A stretch of 64,000 nt of DNA from Arenicola marina (Eukaryota > Annelida > Polychaeta > Arenicolidae). The notes below the pieces were generated by a model. It saw only the letters and a list, made by a program, of their open reading frames with translations. It made no database searches and had not been told where the DNA came from. Location: NCBI GenBank assembly GCA_964019135.1, contig OZ025258.1, positions 2,790,001-2,854,000 of the forward strand. Reading direction: 5' to 3'. The translations under genes and the position numbers were made by a program. Shown in pieces: positions 12,384 through 24,600 of this stretch (positions within the stretch are counted from its first letter, which is position 1; each line of letters starts with the position of its first letter).

Positions 12384-12540
12384 GAGGCGCCACTGCTTGT
12401 AACATCTATGGCCAACCCAGACGCTACTGTTAATATCCCTCGGTGCCCGGTAGAGGCGCCACTGCTTGTGACATCTATGGCCAACCCAGACGCTACTGTT
12501 AATGTCCCTCGGTGACCGGTAGAGGCGCCACTGCTCGTGG
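12384..12540 (+). repeat. About 68-bp tandem repeat, 2.3 copies, next to the MED13 stop
   Basis: The words TAGAGGCGCCACTGCTTGT and GGCCAACCCAGACGCTACTG recur. It ends 14 bp before the stop codon of MED13 (12554), so it lies in the 3' UTR in transcript terms. Confidence 0.85.
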
Positions 12541-12553
12541 CGCCGCTTGGAGA

Positions 12554-12686
12554 CTAGACGAAGGCGTTCATGGCGTGGTAGAGCTGCAGGAGGACGACGA
12601 AGTGGGCCGGCAGACAGGAGCGGCGGTCGCTGGTCACCGGGTCGATGGTCAGCCACGACAGCGCGTTATACGTCTCCAACACGTAC
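12554..12686 (-). CDS. MED13: MED13 last coding exon (C-terminus)
   Basis: 133 bp including the TAG stop. Encodes [36 protein letters not shown] and ends AFV. It matches the human end [16 protein letters not shown]...RRSCLPIHFVVLNQLY. Acceptor TTTCAG. I see no AATAAA on the minus strand in the arrays that follow, so the 3' UTR end is not placed. Confidence 0.95.
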
Positions 12687-15600
12687 CTGAAACCCGTCAT
12701 TAAGGAGTGACAACTGTACGAGGCACAGGTGGGGTCCTGCCCTGGCCGGGGTACGGGCCCGGGGTACGGGCACTGGCCGGGGTACGGGCACTGGCCGGCG
12801 TCACACACAGAAGGGCCTTTCAGCGGGACGTCAATTAAATTATGTAAGTTACATATTGTTGTTAAAATGTTATTATTTTTATTTCGCACTTGACAGGTTT
12901 AAGAATACATCACATAAGACATATTAATTATCAAGTAACTATTATACATCAACTACTATATGTAAGTTACATCTGGGTGGCCCGATGTGTAACTAGTGAA
13001 TGAGTCAACATTACAATTGTACTATGTCGCGGGGCTGGAATCTCCAACAAACTCACCGCCATACACAGAAGACGCGGCAGTAATTGGCGACACTGACCTT
13101 AGGACATCGCACGTGAACTGGGAGTCGAGTGGGTGGGCGCCTTTCTGTGTAGACTGGTGGCCGAACTCGTCGTGGTTTTGGAGCACGTTGGGGCAATGAA
13201 TATGGAGCGCCGCCTGGAGGAAAAACACACGCAATGTACGTACGGACAACTCATGGCAGTGAGCCACGTGACACAGGGTCGACAGAGCCCTAATGTACGG
13301 TATGGCAGTGAGCCACGTGACACAGGGTCGACAGAGCCCTAATGTACGGTATGGCAGTGAGCCACGTGACACAGGGTCGACAGAGCCCTAATGTACGGTA
13401 TGGCAGTGAGCCACGTGACAGAGGGTCGACAGAGCCCTAATGTACGACTGAGGTAGGCCTTTCTAAAGGGACGTCGCACAGGAGTGGGTGGGCGCCTTTC
13501 TGTGTAGACTGGTGGCCGAACTCGTCGTGGTTTTGGAGCACGTTGGGGCAATGAATATGGAGCGCCGCCTGGAGGAAAAACACACGCAATGTACGGACGG
13601 ACAACTCATGGCAGTGAGCCACGTGACACAGGGTCGACAGAGCCCTAATGTACGGTATGGCAGTGAGCCACGTGACACAGGGTCGACAGAGCCCTAATGT
13701 ACGGTATGGCAGTGAGCCACGTGACAGAGGGTCGACAGAGCCCTAATGTACGACTGAGGTAGGCCTTTCTAAAGGGACGTCGCACAGGAGTGGGTGGGCG
13801 CCTTTCTGTGTAGACTGGTGGCCGAACTCGTCGTGGTTTTGGAGCACGTTGGGGCAATGAATATGGAGCGCCGCCTGGAGGAAAAACACACGCAATGTAC
13901 GGACGGACAACTCATGGCAGTGAGCCACGTGACACAGGGTCGACAGAGCCCTAATGTACGGTATGGCAGTGAGCCACGTGACACAGGGTCGACAGAGCCC
14001 TAATGTACGGTATGGCAGTGAGCCACGTGACACAGGGTCGACAGAGCCCTAATGTACGGTATGGCAGTGAGCCACGTGACACAGGGTCGACAGAGCCCTA
14101 ATGTACGACTGAGGTAGGCCTTTCTAAAGGGACGTCGCACAGGATGTACGCTATGGCAGACTGAGGTAGGCCTTGCTAAAGGGACCGTCGACAGGATGTA
14201 CGACAGGGCAGACTGAGGTAGGCCTTTCTAAAGGGACCGTCGACAGGATGTACGGTATTGCAGACTGAGGTAGGCCTTTCTAAAGGGACCGTCGACATGA
14301 TGTACGACAGGGCAGACTGAGGTAGGCCTTGCTAAAGGGACCGGCGACAGGATGTACGACAGGGCAGACTGAGGTAGGCTTTTCTAAAGGGACCGTCGAC
14401 AGGATGTACGACAGGGCAGACTGAGGTAGGCCTTTCTAAAGGGACCGTCGACAGGATGTACGACAGGGCAGACTGAGGTAGGCCTTTCTAAAGGGACCGT
14501 CGACATGATGTACGACAGGGCAGACTGAGGTAGGCCTTTCTAAAGGGACCGTCGACAGGATGTACGATAGGGCAGGCTGAGGTAGGCCTTTCTAAAGGGA
14601 CCGTCGCACAGGATGTACGACAGGGCAGACTGAGGTAGGCCTTTCTAAAGGGACCGTCGACAGGATGTACGACAGGGCAGACTGAGGTAGGCCTTTCTAA
14701 AGGGACCGTCGACAGGATGTACGACAGGGCAGACTGAGGTAGGCCTTTCTAAAGGGACCGTCGACAGGATGTAGGCTATGGCAGACTGAGGTAGGCCTTT
14801 CTAAAGGGACCGTCGACAGGATGTACGACAGGGCAGACTGAGGTAGGCCTTTCTAAAGGGACCGTCGACAGGATGTACGACAGGGCAGACTGAGGTAGGC
14901 CTTTCTAAAGGGACCGTCGACAGGATGTACGACACGGCAGACTGAGGTAGGCCTTTCTAAAGGGACCGTCGACAGGATGTACGACAGGGCAGACTGAGGT
15001 AGGCCTTTCTAAAGGGACCGTCGACAGGATGTACGACAGGGCAGACTGAGGTAGGCCTTGTTAAAGGAACCGTCGACAGGATGTACGACAGGGCAGACTG
15101 AGGTAGGCCTTTCTAACGGGACCGTCGACAGGATGTACGACAGGGCAGACTGAGGTAGGCCTTTCTAACGGGACCGTCGACAGGATGTACGACAGGGCAG
15201 ACTGAGGTAGGCCTTTCTAAAGGGACCGTCGACAGGATGTACGACAGGGCAGACTGAGGTAGGCCTTTCTAAAGGGACCGTCGACAGGATGTAGGCTATG
15301 GCAGACTGAGGTAGGCCTTTCTAAAGGGACCGTCGACAGGATGTACGACAGGGCAGACTGAGGTAGGCCTTTCTAAAGGGACCGTCGACAGGATGTACGA
15401 CAGGGCAGACTGAGGTAGGCCTTTCTAAAGGGACCGTCGACAGGATGTACGACAGGGCAGACTGAGGTAGGCCTTTCTAAAGGGACCGTCGACAGGATGT
15501 ACGACAGGGCAGACTGAGGTAGGCCTTTCTAAAGGGACCGTCGACAGGATGTACGACAGGGCAGACTGAGGTAGGCCTTGTTAAAGGGACCGTCGACAGG

Positions 15601-18600
15601 ATGTACGACAGGGCAGACTGAGGTAGGCCTTGTTAAAGGGACCGTCGACAGGATGTACGACAGGGCAGACTGAGGTAGGCCTTTCTAAAGGGACCGTCGA
15701 CAGGATGTACGACAGGGCAGACTGAGGTAGGCCTTTCTAAAGGGACCGTCGACAGGATGTACGACAGGGCAGACTGAGGTAGGCCTTTCTAAAGGGACCG
15801 TCGACAGGATGTACGACAGGGCAGACTGAGGTAGGCCTTTCTAAAGGGACCGTCGACAGGATGTACGACAGGGCAGACTGAGGTAGGCCTTTCTAAAGGG
15901 ACCGTCGACAGGATGTACGACAGGGCAGACTGAGGTAGGCCTTTCTAACGGGACCGTCGACAGGATGTACGACAGGGCAGACTGAGGTAGGCCTTTCTAA
16001 AGGGACCGTCGACAGGATGTACGACAGGGCAGACTGAGGTAGGCCTTGCTAAAGGGACCGTCGACAGGATGTACGACAGGGCAGACTGAGGTAGGCCTTT
16101 CTAAAGGGACTGTCGACAGGATGTACGACAGGGCAGACTGAGGTAGGCCTTTCTAACGGGACCGTCGACAGGATGTACGACAGGGCAGACTGAGGTAGGC
16201 CTTTCTAACGGGACCGTCGACAGGATGTACGACAGGGCAGACTGAGGTAGGCCTTTCTAAAGGGACCGTCGACAGGATGTACGACAGGGCAGACTGAGGT
16301 AGGCCTTGCTAAAGGGACCGTCGACAGGATGTACGACAGGGCAGACTGAGGTAGGCCTTTCTAAAGGGACCGTCGCACAGGATGTACGACAGGGCAGACT
16401 GAGGTAGGCCTTTCTAAAGGGACCGTCGACAGGATGTACGACAGGGCAGACTGAGGTAGGCCTTTCTAAAGGGACCGTCGACAGGATGTACGACAGGGCA
16501 GACTGAGGTAGGCCTTTCTAAAGGGACCGTCGACAGGATGTACGACAGGGCAGACTGAGGTAGGCCTTTCTAAAGGGACCGTCGACAGGATGTACGACAG
16601 GGCAGACTGAGGTAGGCCTTTCTAAAGGGACCGTCGACAGGATGTACGACAGGGCAGACTGAGGTAGGCCTTGTTAAAGGGACCGTCGACAGGATGTACG
16701 ACAGGGCAGACTGAGGTAGGCCTTTCTAACGGGACCGTCGACAGGATGTACGACAGGGCAGACTGAGGTAGGCCTTTCTAACGGGACCGTCGACAGGATG
16801 TACGACAGGGCAGACTGAGGTAGGCCTTTCTAAAGGGACCGTCGACAGGATGTACGACAGGGCAGACTGAGGTAGGCCTTTCTAAAGGGACCGTCGACAG
16901 GATGTAGGCTATGGCAGACTGAGGTAGGCCTTTCTAAAGGGACCGTCGACAGGATGTACGACAGGGCAGACTGAGGTAGGCCTTTCTAAAGGGACCGTCG
17001 ACAGGATGTACGACAGGGCAGACTGAGGTAGGCCTTTCTAAAGGGACCGTCGACAGGATGTACGACAGGGCAGACTGAGGTAGGCCTTTCTAACGGGACC
17101 GTCGACAGGATGTACGACAGGGCAGACTGAGGTAGGCCTTTCTAACGGGACCGTCGACAGGATGTACGACAGGGCAGACTGAGGTAGGCCTTTCTAAAGG
17201 GACCGTCGACAGGATGTACGACAGGGCAGACTGAGGTAGGCCTTGCTAAAGGGACCGTCGACAGGATGTACGACAGGGCTGCACGCAGTACGGTTTGACG
17301 TACTATCGTGAGTGAGGCACATCGTGAGCGGGTGTGGCCTGAAGAGCAGGACGTACCTTGAAGCAGGCTGGGCACAGCTGCTCCCGATGGGGGCAGGCCG
17401 ACCAGAACCACTTGGGCAGCGGACCCGGCTTGGCGGTGGACACGTAGAAGCCCATGGCTAGCGGCTGCTGCAGCAGAGTGTGCGTCTCCTCCTGCACGTC
17501 CGAGATGATGGAGGCGGGGTGCGCCCCCTTCGGACAGCCGTTGACCATGGACCCCGGAGACTGCCGCCCCCCGAGCTCCCCGCGCGGCGACCCGGGCGCC
17601 GACATCTTCTCTTCCGGATCGGGCAGGTTGTACAGGAAGTCGTCGATGCCGTCCAGGCCGTCGATGTCGGTCAGCGAGGTGAGGATGTCGTCCTTGAGAA
17701 TGTCGTCGTCCGCCAGGCCGTCCAGCGGGTCGTTAGACGTCAGGTCCATGTGGTTCTGCTCCCGCGCATTCATGTCCTCGGCCGGCTGCGCACGCGCAGA
17801 GGTCGGGAAGACGAGGATATGTGTGCACGAGGCGTCGCGTGGCGTGGTCAGCTGGCAGCGACTGCTCTGCTTTTCCTCGATCTTCACGGAGTCCGTCATG
17901 ATATGAATGGACTGGTGCATCTCCATGGAGACCAGGCAGGCGCTCACGATGCTGGGGGTGTCGTGGCCGGCCATCAGACCGCACAGGCCACAAACGTCCC
18001 GGAGCTGTTGACTGGCTTGCTGCAGGTGCTTCTTGCTCAGCAGGCCCGCCCATCCTGCAAACCACACGCACCGCCATATACACGTCAGTCAGCATGGGAG
18101 GTATTGCCAATTACCCCCATTACCCCACAGCTACCCTTGAGCTCACCGTGCCCCAGCCTGACCCCATTACCCCACACCTACCCTTGAGCTCGCCGTGCCC
18201 CAGACTGACCCCATTACCCCACAGCTACCCTTGAGCTCACCGTGCCCCAGTCTGACCCCATTACCCCACACCTACCCTTGAGCTCGCCGTGCCCCAGCCT
18301 GACCCCATTACCCCACACCTACCCTTGAGCTCGCCGTGCCCCAGACTGACCCCATTACCCCACACCTACCCTTGAGCTCACCGTGCCCCAGTCTGACCCC
18401 ATTACACCACACCTACCCTTGAGCTCACCGTGCCCCAGTCTGACCCCATTACCCCACACCTACCCTTGAGCTCGCCGTGCCCCAGCCTGACCCCATTACC
18501 CCACACCTACCCTAGAGCTCGCCGTGCCCCAGACTGACCCCATTACCCCACACCTAACCTTGAGCTCACCGTGCCCCAGTCTGACCCCATTACCCCACAC

Positions 18601-21600
18601 CTACCCTTGAGCTCGCCGTGCCCCAGTCTGACCCCATTACCCCACACCAACCCTTGAGCTCACCGTACCCCAGTCTGACCCCATTACCCCACACCTACCC
18701 TTGAGCTCGCCGTGCCCCAGCCTGACCCCATTACCCCACACCTACCCTTGAGCTCGCCGTGCCCCAGACTGACCCCATTAACCCACACCTAACCTTGAGC
18801 TCACCGTGCCCCAGTCTGACCCCATTACCCCACACCTACCCTTGAGCTCACCGTACCCCAGTCTGACCCCATTACCCCACACCTACCCTTGAGCTCACCG
18901 TACCCCAGTCTGACCCCATTACCCCACACCTACCCTTGAGCTCGCCGTGCCCCAGTCTGACCCCATTACCCCACACCTACCCTTGAGCTCGCCGTGCCCC
19001 AGTCTGACCCCATTACCCCACACCAACCCTTGAGCTCACCGTACCCCAGTCTGACCCCATTACCCCACACCTACCCTTGAGCTCGCCGTGCCCCAGCCTG
19101 ACTCCATTACCCCACACCTACCCTTGAGCTCACCGTGTCCCAGCCTGACCCCATTACCCCACACCTACCCTTGAGCTCGCCGTGCCCCAGCCTGACCCCA
19201 TTACCCCACACCAACCCTTGAGCTCGCCGTGCCCCAGCCTGACCCCATTACCCCACACCTACCCTTGAGCTCGCCGTGCCCCAGTCTGACCCCATTACCC
19301 CACACCAACCCTTGAGCTCACCGTACCCCAGTCTGACCCCATTACCCCACACCTACCCTTGAGCTCGCCGTGCCCCAGCCTGACTCCATTACCCCACACC
19401 TACCCTTGAGCTCACCGTGTCCCAGCCTGACCCCATTACCCCACACCTACCCTTGAGCTCGCCGTGCCCCAGCCTGACCCCATTACCCCACACCAACCCT
19501 TGAGCTCGCCGTGCCCCAGCCTGACCCCATTACCCCACACCAACCCTTGAGCTCGCCGTGCCCCAGCCTGACCCCATTACCCCACACCTACCCTTGAGCT
19601 CGCCGTGCCCCAGCCGTCCGAAGCGACCCACGATCAGTCTCCAGGACCGCGTGCTCATCCCGAGGACGCCGACGATGAACTCCCACAACTTGTGAAGACC
19701 GATCTTGCGCGCCGACGCCTTGCTGCGCCGGTTGCGGTTGGGGATGTCGATGTTGATGGTGCAGGTCTCCATCATCTCGCCACTGCTGTCCGTGCAGACC
19801 GCCAGCAGCCAGCGCTGGTCCTCCGACAGGCAGTAGCCACAGAGCAGCACGCCGGCCCCGCGGGCCTCCAGGCCGCCCGGCTCGGCCAACTGGCTCTTGG
19901 ACGCCCCGCGGGCCGTGCCCAGCACGAAGGGCGGCGTGTACAGCCTCAGGCTGCCCACTCGACTCGGCTGGAACACAGGCACAGGTACCTCAACAGATCG
20001 CCCCCAAGACAGGTAAACACAGGTCCATAATAACTATCACTTCCATGCTCATCAGAGCGAATAACGGAGTTTACGTTGTAGTGTAGGCATGGTGACCGCG
20101 CTCAACTAAAATGCGGAACACATTGTAACACTCACGTCCTTGGTCTTGAGGGTCCTCTCGGCGGTGGCCGCCGGGCCGAAGCCGGTGAGCGAGCGGCCGC
20201 TGACGGCCTGGCTGAGCAGGCGGCGGCTCTGAGTGTACACCGACAGACAGAGGTTCTTGAGGTACTGCGAGGCCGGCCCCTCCCGAGTGTCCGTCAGCGC
20301 ATGCTGGGGAATGATCTGCAAGACACACACCTCTGAGATAGCGGCAGCGGGCCAGGCAGCTTGGGACAGTGCGGTATGAAGAGAAGTGTGGTAGCTACAG
20401 GGGTATATAGGGTAGAGTGGCCAGGCGAAGCTGAATGGGTATATAGGGTAGAGTGGCCAGGGGTAGCTGAATGGGTATATAGGGTAGAGTGGCCAGGGGA
20501 AGCTGAATGGGTATATAGGGTAGAGCGGCCAGGGGAAGCTGAATGGGTATATAGGGTAGAGAGGCCAGGGGTAGCTGAATGGGTATATAGGGTAGAGCGG
20601 CCAGGGGTAGCTGAATGGGTATATAGGGTAGAGTGGCCAGGGGAAGCTGAATGGGTATATAGGGTAGAGTGGCCAGGGGTAACTGAATGGGTATATAGGG
20701 TAGAGCGGCCAGGGGAAGCTGAATGGGTATATAGGGTAGAGCGGCCAGGGGAAGCTGAATGGGTATATAGGGTAGAGCGGCCAGGGGAAGCTGAATGGGT
20801 ATATAGGGTAGAGCGGCCAGGGGAAGCTGAATGGGTATATAGGGTAGAGTGGCCAGGGGAAGCTGAATGGGTATATAGGGTAGAGCGGCCAGGGGAAGCT
20901 GAATGGGTATATAGGGTAGAGCGGCCAGGGGTAGCTGAATGGGTATATAGGGTAGAGTGGCCAGGGGAAGCTGAATGGGTATATAGAGTAGAGTGGCCAG
21001 GGGAAGCTGAATGGGTATATAGGGTAGAGTGGCCAGGGGAAGCTGAATGGGTATATAGGGTAGAGTGGCCAGGGGAAGCTGAATGGGTATATAGGGTAGA
21101 GTGGCCAGGGGAAGCTGAATGGGTATATAGGGTAGAGCGGCCAGGGGAAGCTGAATGGGTATATAGGGTAGAGTGGCCAGGGGAAGCTGAATGGGTATAT
21201 AGGGTAGAGCGGCCAGGGGAAGCTGAATGGGTATATAGGGTAGAGCGGCCAGGGGTAGCTGAATGGGTATATAGGGTAGAGCGGCCAGGGGAAGCTGAAT
21301 GGGTATATAGGGTAGAGTGGCCAGGGGAAGCTGAATGGGTATATAGGGTAGAGCGGCCAGGGGAAGCTGAATGGGTATATAGGGTAGAGCGGCCAGGGGT
21401 AGCTGAATGGGTATATAGGGTAGAGTGGCCAGGGGAAGCTGAATGGGTATATAGAGTAGAGTGGCCAGGGGAAGCTGAATGGGTATATAGGGTAGAGTGG
21501 CCAGGGGAAGCTGAATGGGTATATAGGGTAGAGTGGCCAGGGGAAGCTGAATGGGTATATAGGGTAGAGTGGCCAGGGGAAGCTGAATGGGTATATAGGG

Positions 21601-24600
21601 TAGAGCGGCCAGGGGAAGCTGAATGGGTATATAGGGTAGAGTGGCCAGGGGAAGCTGAATGGGTATATAGGGTAGAGCGGCCAGGGGAAGCTGAATGGGT
21701 ATATAGGGTAGAGCGGCCAGGGGTAGCTGAATGGGTATATAGGGTAGAGTGGCCAGGGGAAGCTGAATGGGTATATAAGGTAGAGTGGCCAGGGGAAGCT
21801 GAATGGGTATATAGGGTAGAGTGGCCAGGGGAAGCTGAATGGGTATATAGGGTAGAGTGGCCAGGGGAAGCTGAATGGGTATATAGGGTAGAGCGGCCAG
21901 GGGAAGCTGAATGGGTATATAGGGTAGAGTGGCCAGGGGAAGCTGAATGGGTATATAGGGTAGAGTGGCCAGGGGAAGCTGAATGGGTATATAGGGTAGA
22001 GTGGCCAGGGGAAGCTGAATGGGTATATAGGGTAGAGTGGCCAGGGGAAGCTGAATGGGTATATAGGGTAGAGTGGCCAGGGGAAGCTGAATGGGTATAT
22101 AGGGTAGAGTGGCCAGGGGAAGCTGAATGGGTATATAGGGTAGAGCGGCCAGGGGAAGCTGAATGGGTATATAGGGTAGAGCGGCCAGGGGTAGCTGAAT
22201 GGGTATATAGGGTAGAGCGGCCAGGGGTAGCTGAATGGGTATATAGGGTAGAGCGGCCAGGGGAAGCTGAATGGGTATATAGGGTAGAGCGGCCAGGGGT
22301 AACTGAATGGGTATATAGGGTAGAGTGGCCAGGGGTAGCTGAATGGGTATATAGGGTAGAGCGGCCAGGGGTAGCTGAATGGGTATATAGGGTAGAGCGG
22401 CCAGGGGTAACTGAATGGGTATATAGGGTAGAGTGGCCAGGGGAAGCTGAATGGGTATATAGGGTAGAGCGGCCAGGGGTAACTGAATGGGTATATAGGG
22501 TAGAGCGGCCAGGGGTAGCTGAATGGGTATATAGGGTAGAGCGGCCAGGGGTAGCTGAATGGGTATATAGGGTAGAGTGGCCAGGGGTAGCTGAATGGGT
22601 ATATAGGGTAGAGTGGCCAGGGGTAGCTGAATGGGTATATAGGGTAGAGTGGCCAGGGGTAACTGAATGGGTATATAGGGTAGAGTGGCCAGGGGTAGCT
22701 GAATGGGTATATAGGGTAGAGCGGCCAGGGGAAGCTGAATGGGTATATAGGGTAGAGCGGCCAGGGGTAGCTGAATGGGTATATAGGGTAGAGCGGCCAG
22801 GGGTAGCTGAATGGGTATATAGGGTAGAGCAGCCTGGGGTAGCTGAATGGGTATATAGGGTAGAGCGGCCAGGGGTAACTGAATGGGTATATAGGGTAGA
22901 GTGGCCAGGGGTAGCTGAATGGGTATATAGGGTAGAGCGGCCAGGGGAAGCTGAATGGGTATATAGGGTAGAGTGGCCAGGGGTAGCTGAATGGGTATAT
23001 AGGGTAGAGCGGCCAGGGGTAGCTGAATGGGTATATAGGGTAGAGTGGCCAGGGGTAGCTGAATGGGTATATAGGGTAGAGCGGCCAGGGGTAACTGAAT
23101 GGGTATATAGGGTAGAGTGGCCAGGGGTAGCTGAATGGGTATATAGGGTAGAGTGGCCAGGGGTAGCTGAATGGGTATATAGGGTAGAGTGGCCAGGGGT
23201 AGCTGAATGGGTATATAGGGTAGAGTGGCCAGGGGTAACTGAATGGGTATATAGGGTAGAGCGGCCAGGGGTAGCTGAATGGGTATATAGGGTAGAGCGG
23301 CCAGGGGAAGCTGAATGGGTATATAGGGTAGAGCGGCCAGGGGTAGCTGAATGGGTATATAGGGTAGAGTGGCCAGGGGTAGCTGAATGGGTATATAGGG
23401 TAGAGTGGCCAGGGGTAACTGAATGGGTATATAGGGTAGAGCGGCCAGGGGTAGCTGAATGGGTATATAGGGTAGAGTGGCCAGGGGTAGCTGAATGGGT
23501 ATATAGGGTAGAGCGGCCAAGGGTAGCTGAATGGGTATATAGGGTAGAGTGGCCAGGGGTAGCTGAATGGGTATATAGGGTAGAGTGGCCAGGGGTAACT
23601 GAATGGGTATATAGGGTAGAGCGGCCAGGGGTAACTGAATGGGTATATAGGGTAGAGTGGCCAGGGGTAGCTGAATGGGTATATAGGGTAGAGTGGCCAG
23701 GGGTAGCTGAATGGGTATATAGGGTAGAGTGGCCAGGGGTAGCTGAATGGGTATATAGGGTAGAGTGGCCAGGGGTAGCTGAATGGGTATATAGGGTAGA
23801 GTGGCCAGGGGTAGCTGAATGGGTATATAGGGTAGAGTGGCCAGGGGTAGCTGAATGGGTATATAGGGTAGAGTGGCCAGGGGTAACTGAATGGGTATAT
23901 AGGGTAGAGCGGCCAGGGGTAGCTGAATGGGTATATAGGGTAGAGCGGCCAGGGGAAGCTGAATGGGTATATAGGGTAGAGCGGCCAGGGGTAGCTGAAT
24001 GGGTATTTTGGGTAGAGTGGCCAGGGGTAGCTGAATGGGTATATAGGGTAGAGTGGCCAGGGGTAACTGAATGGGTATATAGGGTAGAGCGGCCAGGGGT
24101 AGCTGAATGGGTATATAGGGTAGAGTGGCCAGGGGTAGCTGAATGGGTATATAGGGTAGAGCTGCCAGGGGTAGCTGAATGGGTATATAGGGTAGAGTGG
24201 CCAGGGGTAGCTGAATGGGTATATAGGGTAGAGTGGCCAGGGGTAACTGAATGGGTATATAGGGTAGAGCGGCCAGGGGTAGCTGAATGGGTATATAGGG
24301 TAGAGTGGCCAGGGGTAGCTGAATGGGTATATAGGGTAGAGCGGCCAGGGGTAGCTGAATGGGTATATAGGGTAGAGCGGCCAGGGGAAGCTGAATGGGT
24401 ATATAGGGTAGAGCGGCCAGGGGTAGCTGAATGGGTATATAGGGTAGAGTGGCCAGGGGTAGCTGAATGGGTATATAGGGTAGAGTGGCCAGGGGTAACT
24501 GAATGGGTATATAGGGTAGAGCGGCCAGGGGTAGCTGAATGGGTATATAGGGTAGAGTGGCCAGGGGTAGCTGAATGGGTATATAGGGTAGAGCGGCCAG

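Larger units (their letters stand above)
13250..14110 (+). repeat. 49-bp repeats nested in a 306-bp composite repeat
   Basis: 49-bp units with GCAGTGAGCCACGTGACACA and CAGAGCCCTAATGTACGG occur in blocks of three or four. Each block is followed by GACTGAGGTAGGCCTTTC and a partial exon 25 copy. The exon fragments start at 13129, 13484 and 13790, spaced 355 (306+49) and 306 bp. Confidence 0.92.

Noticed and set aside
9830..12656. Long minus-strand frames of 285-884 codons
   Set aside because: They run through the 40- and 36-bp arrays. The real MED13 C-terminus is in another frame and stops at 12554.
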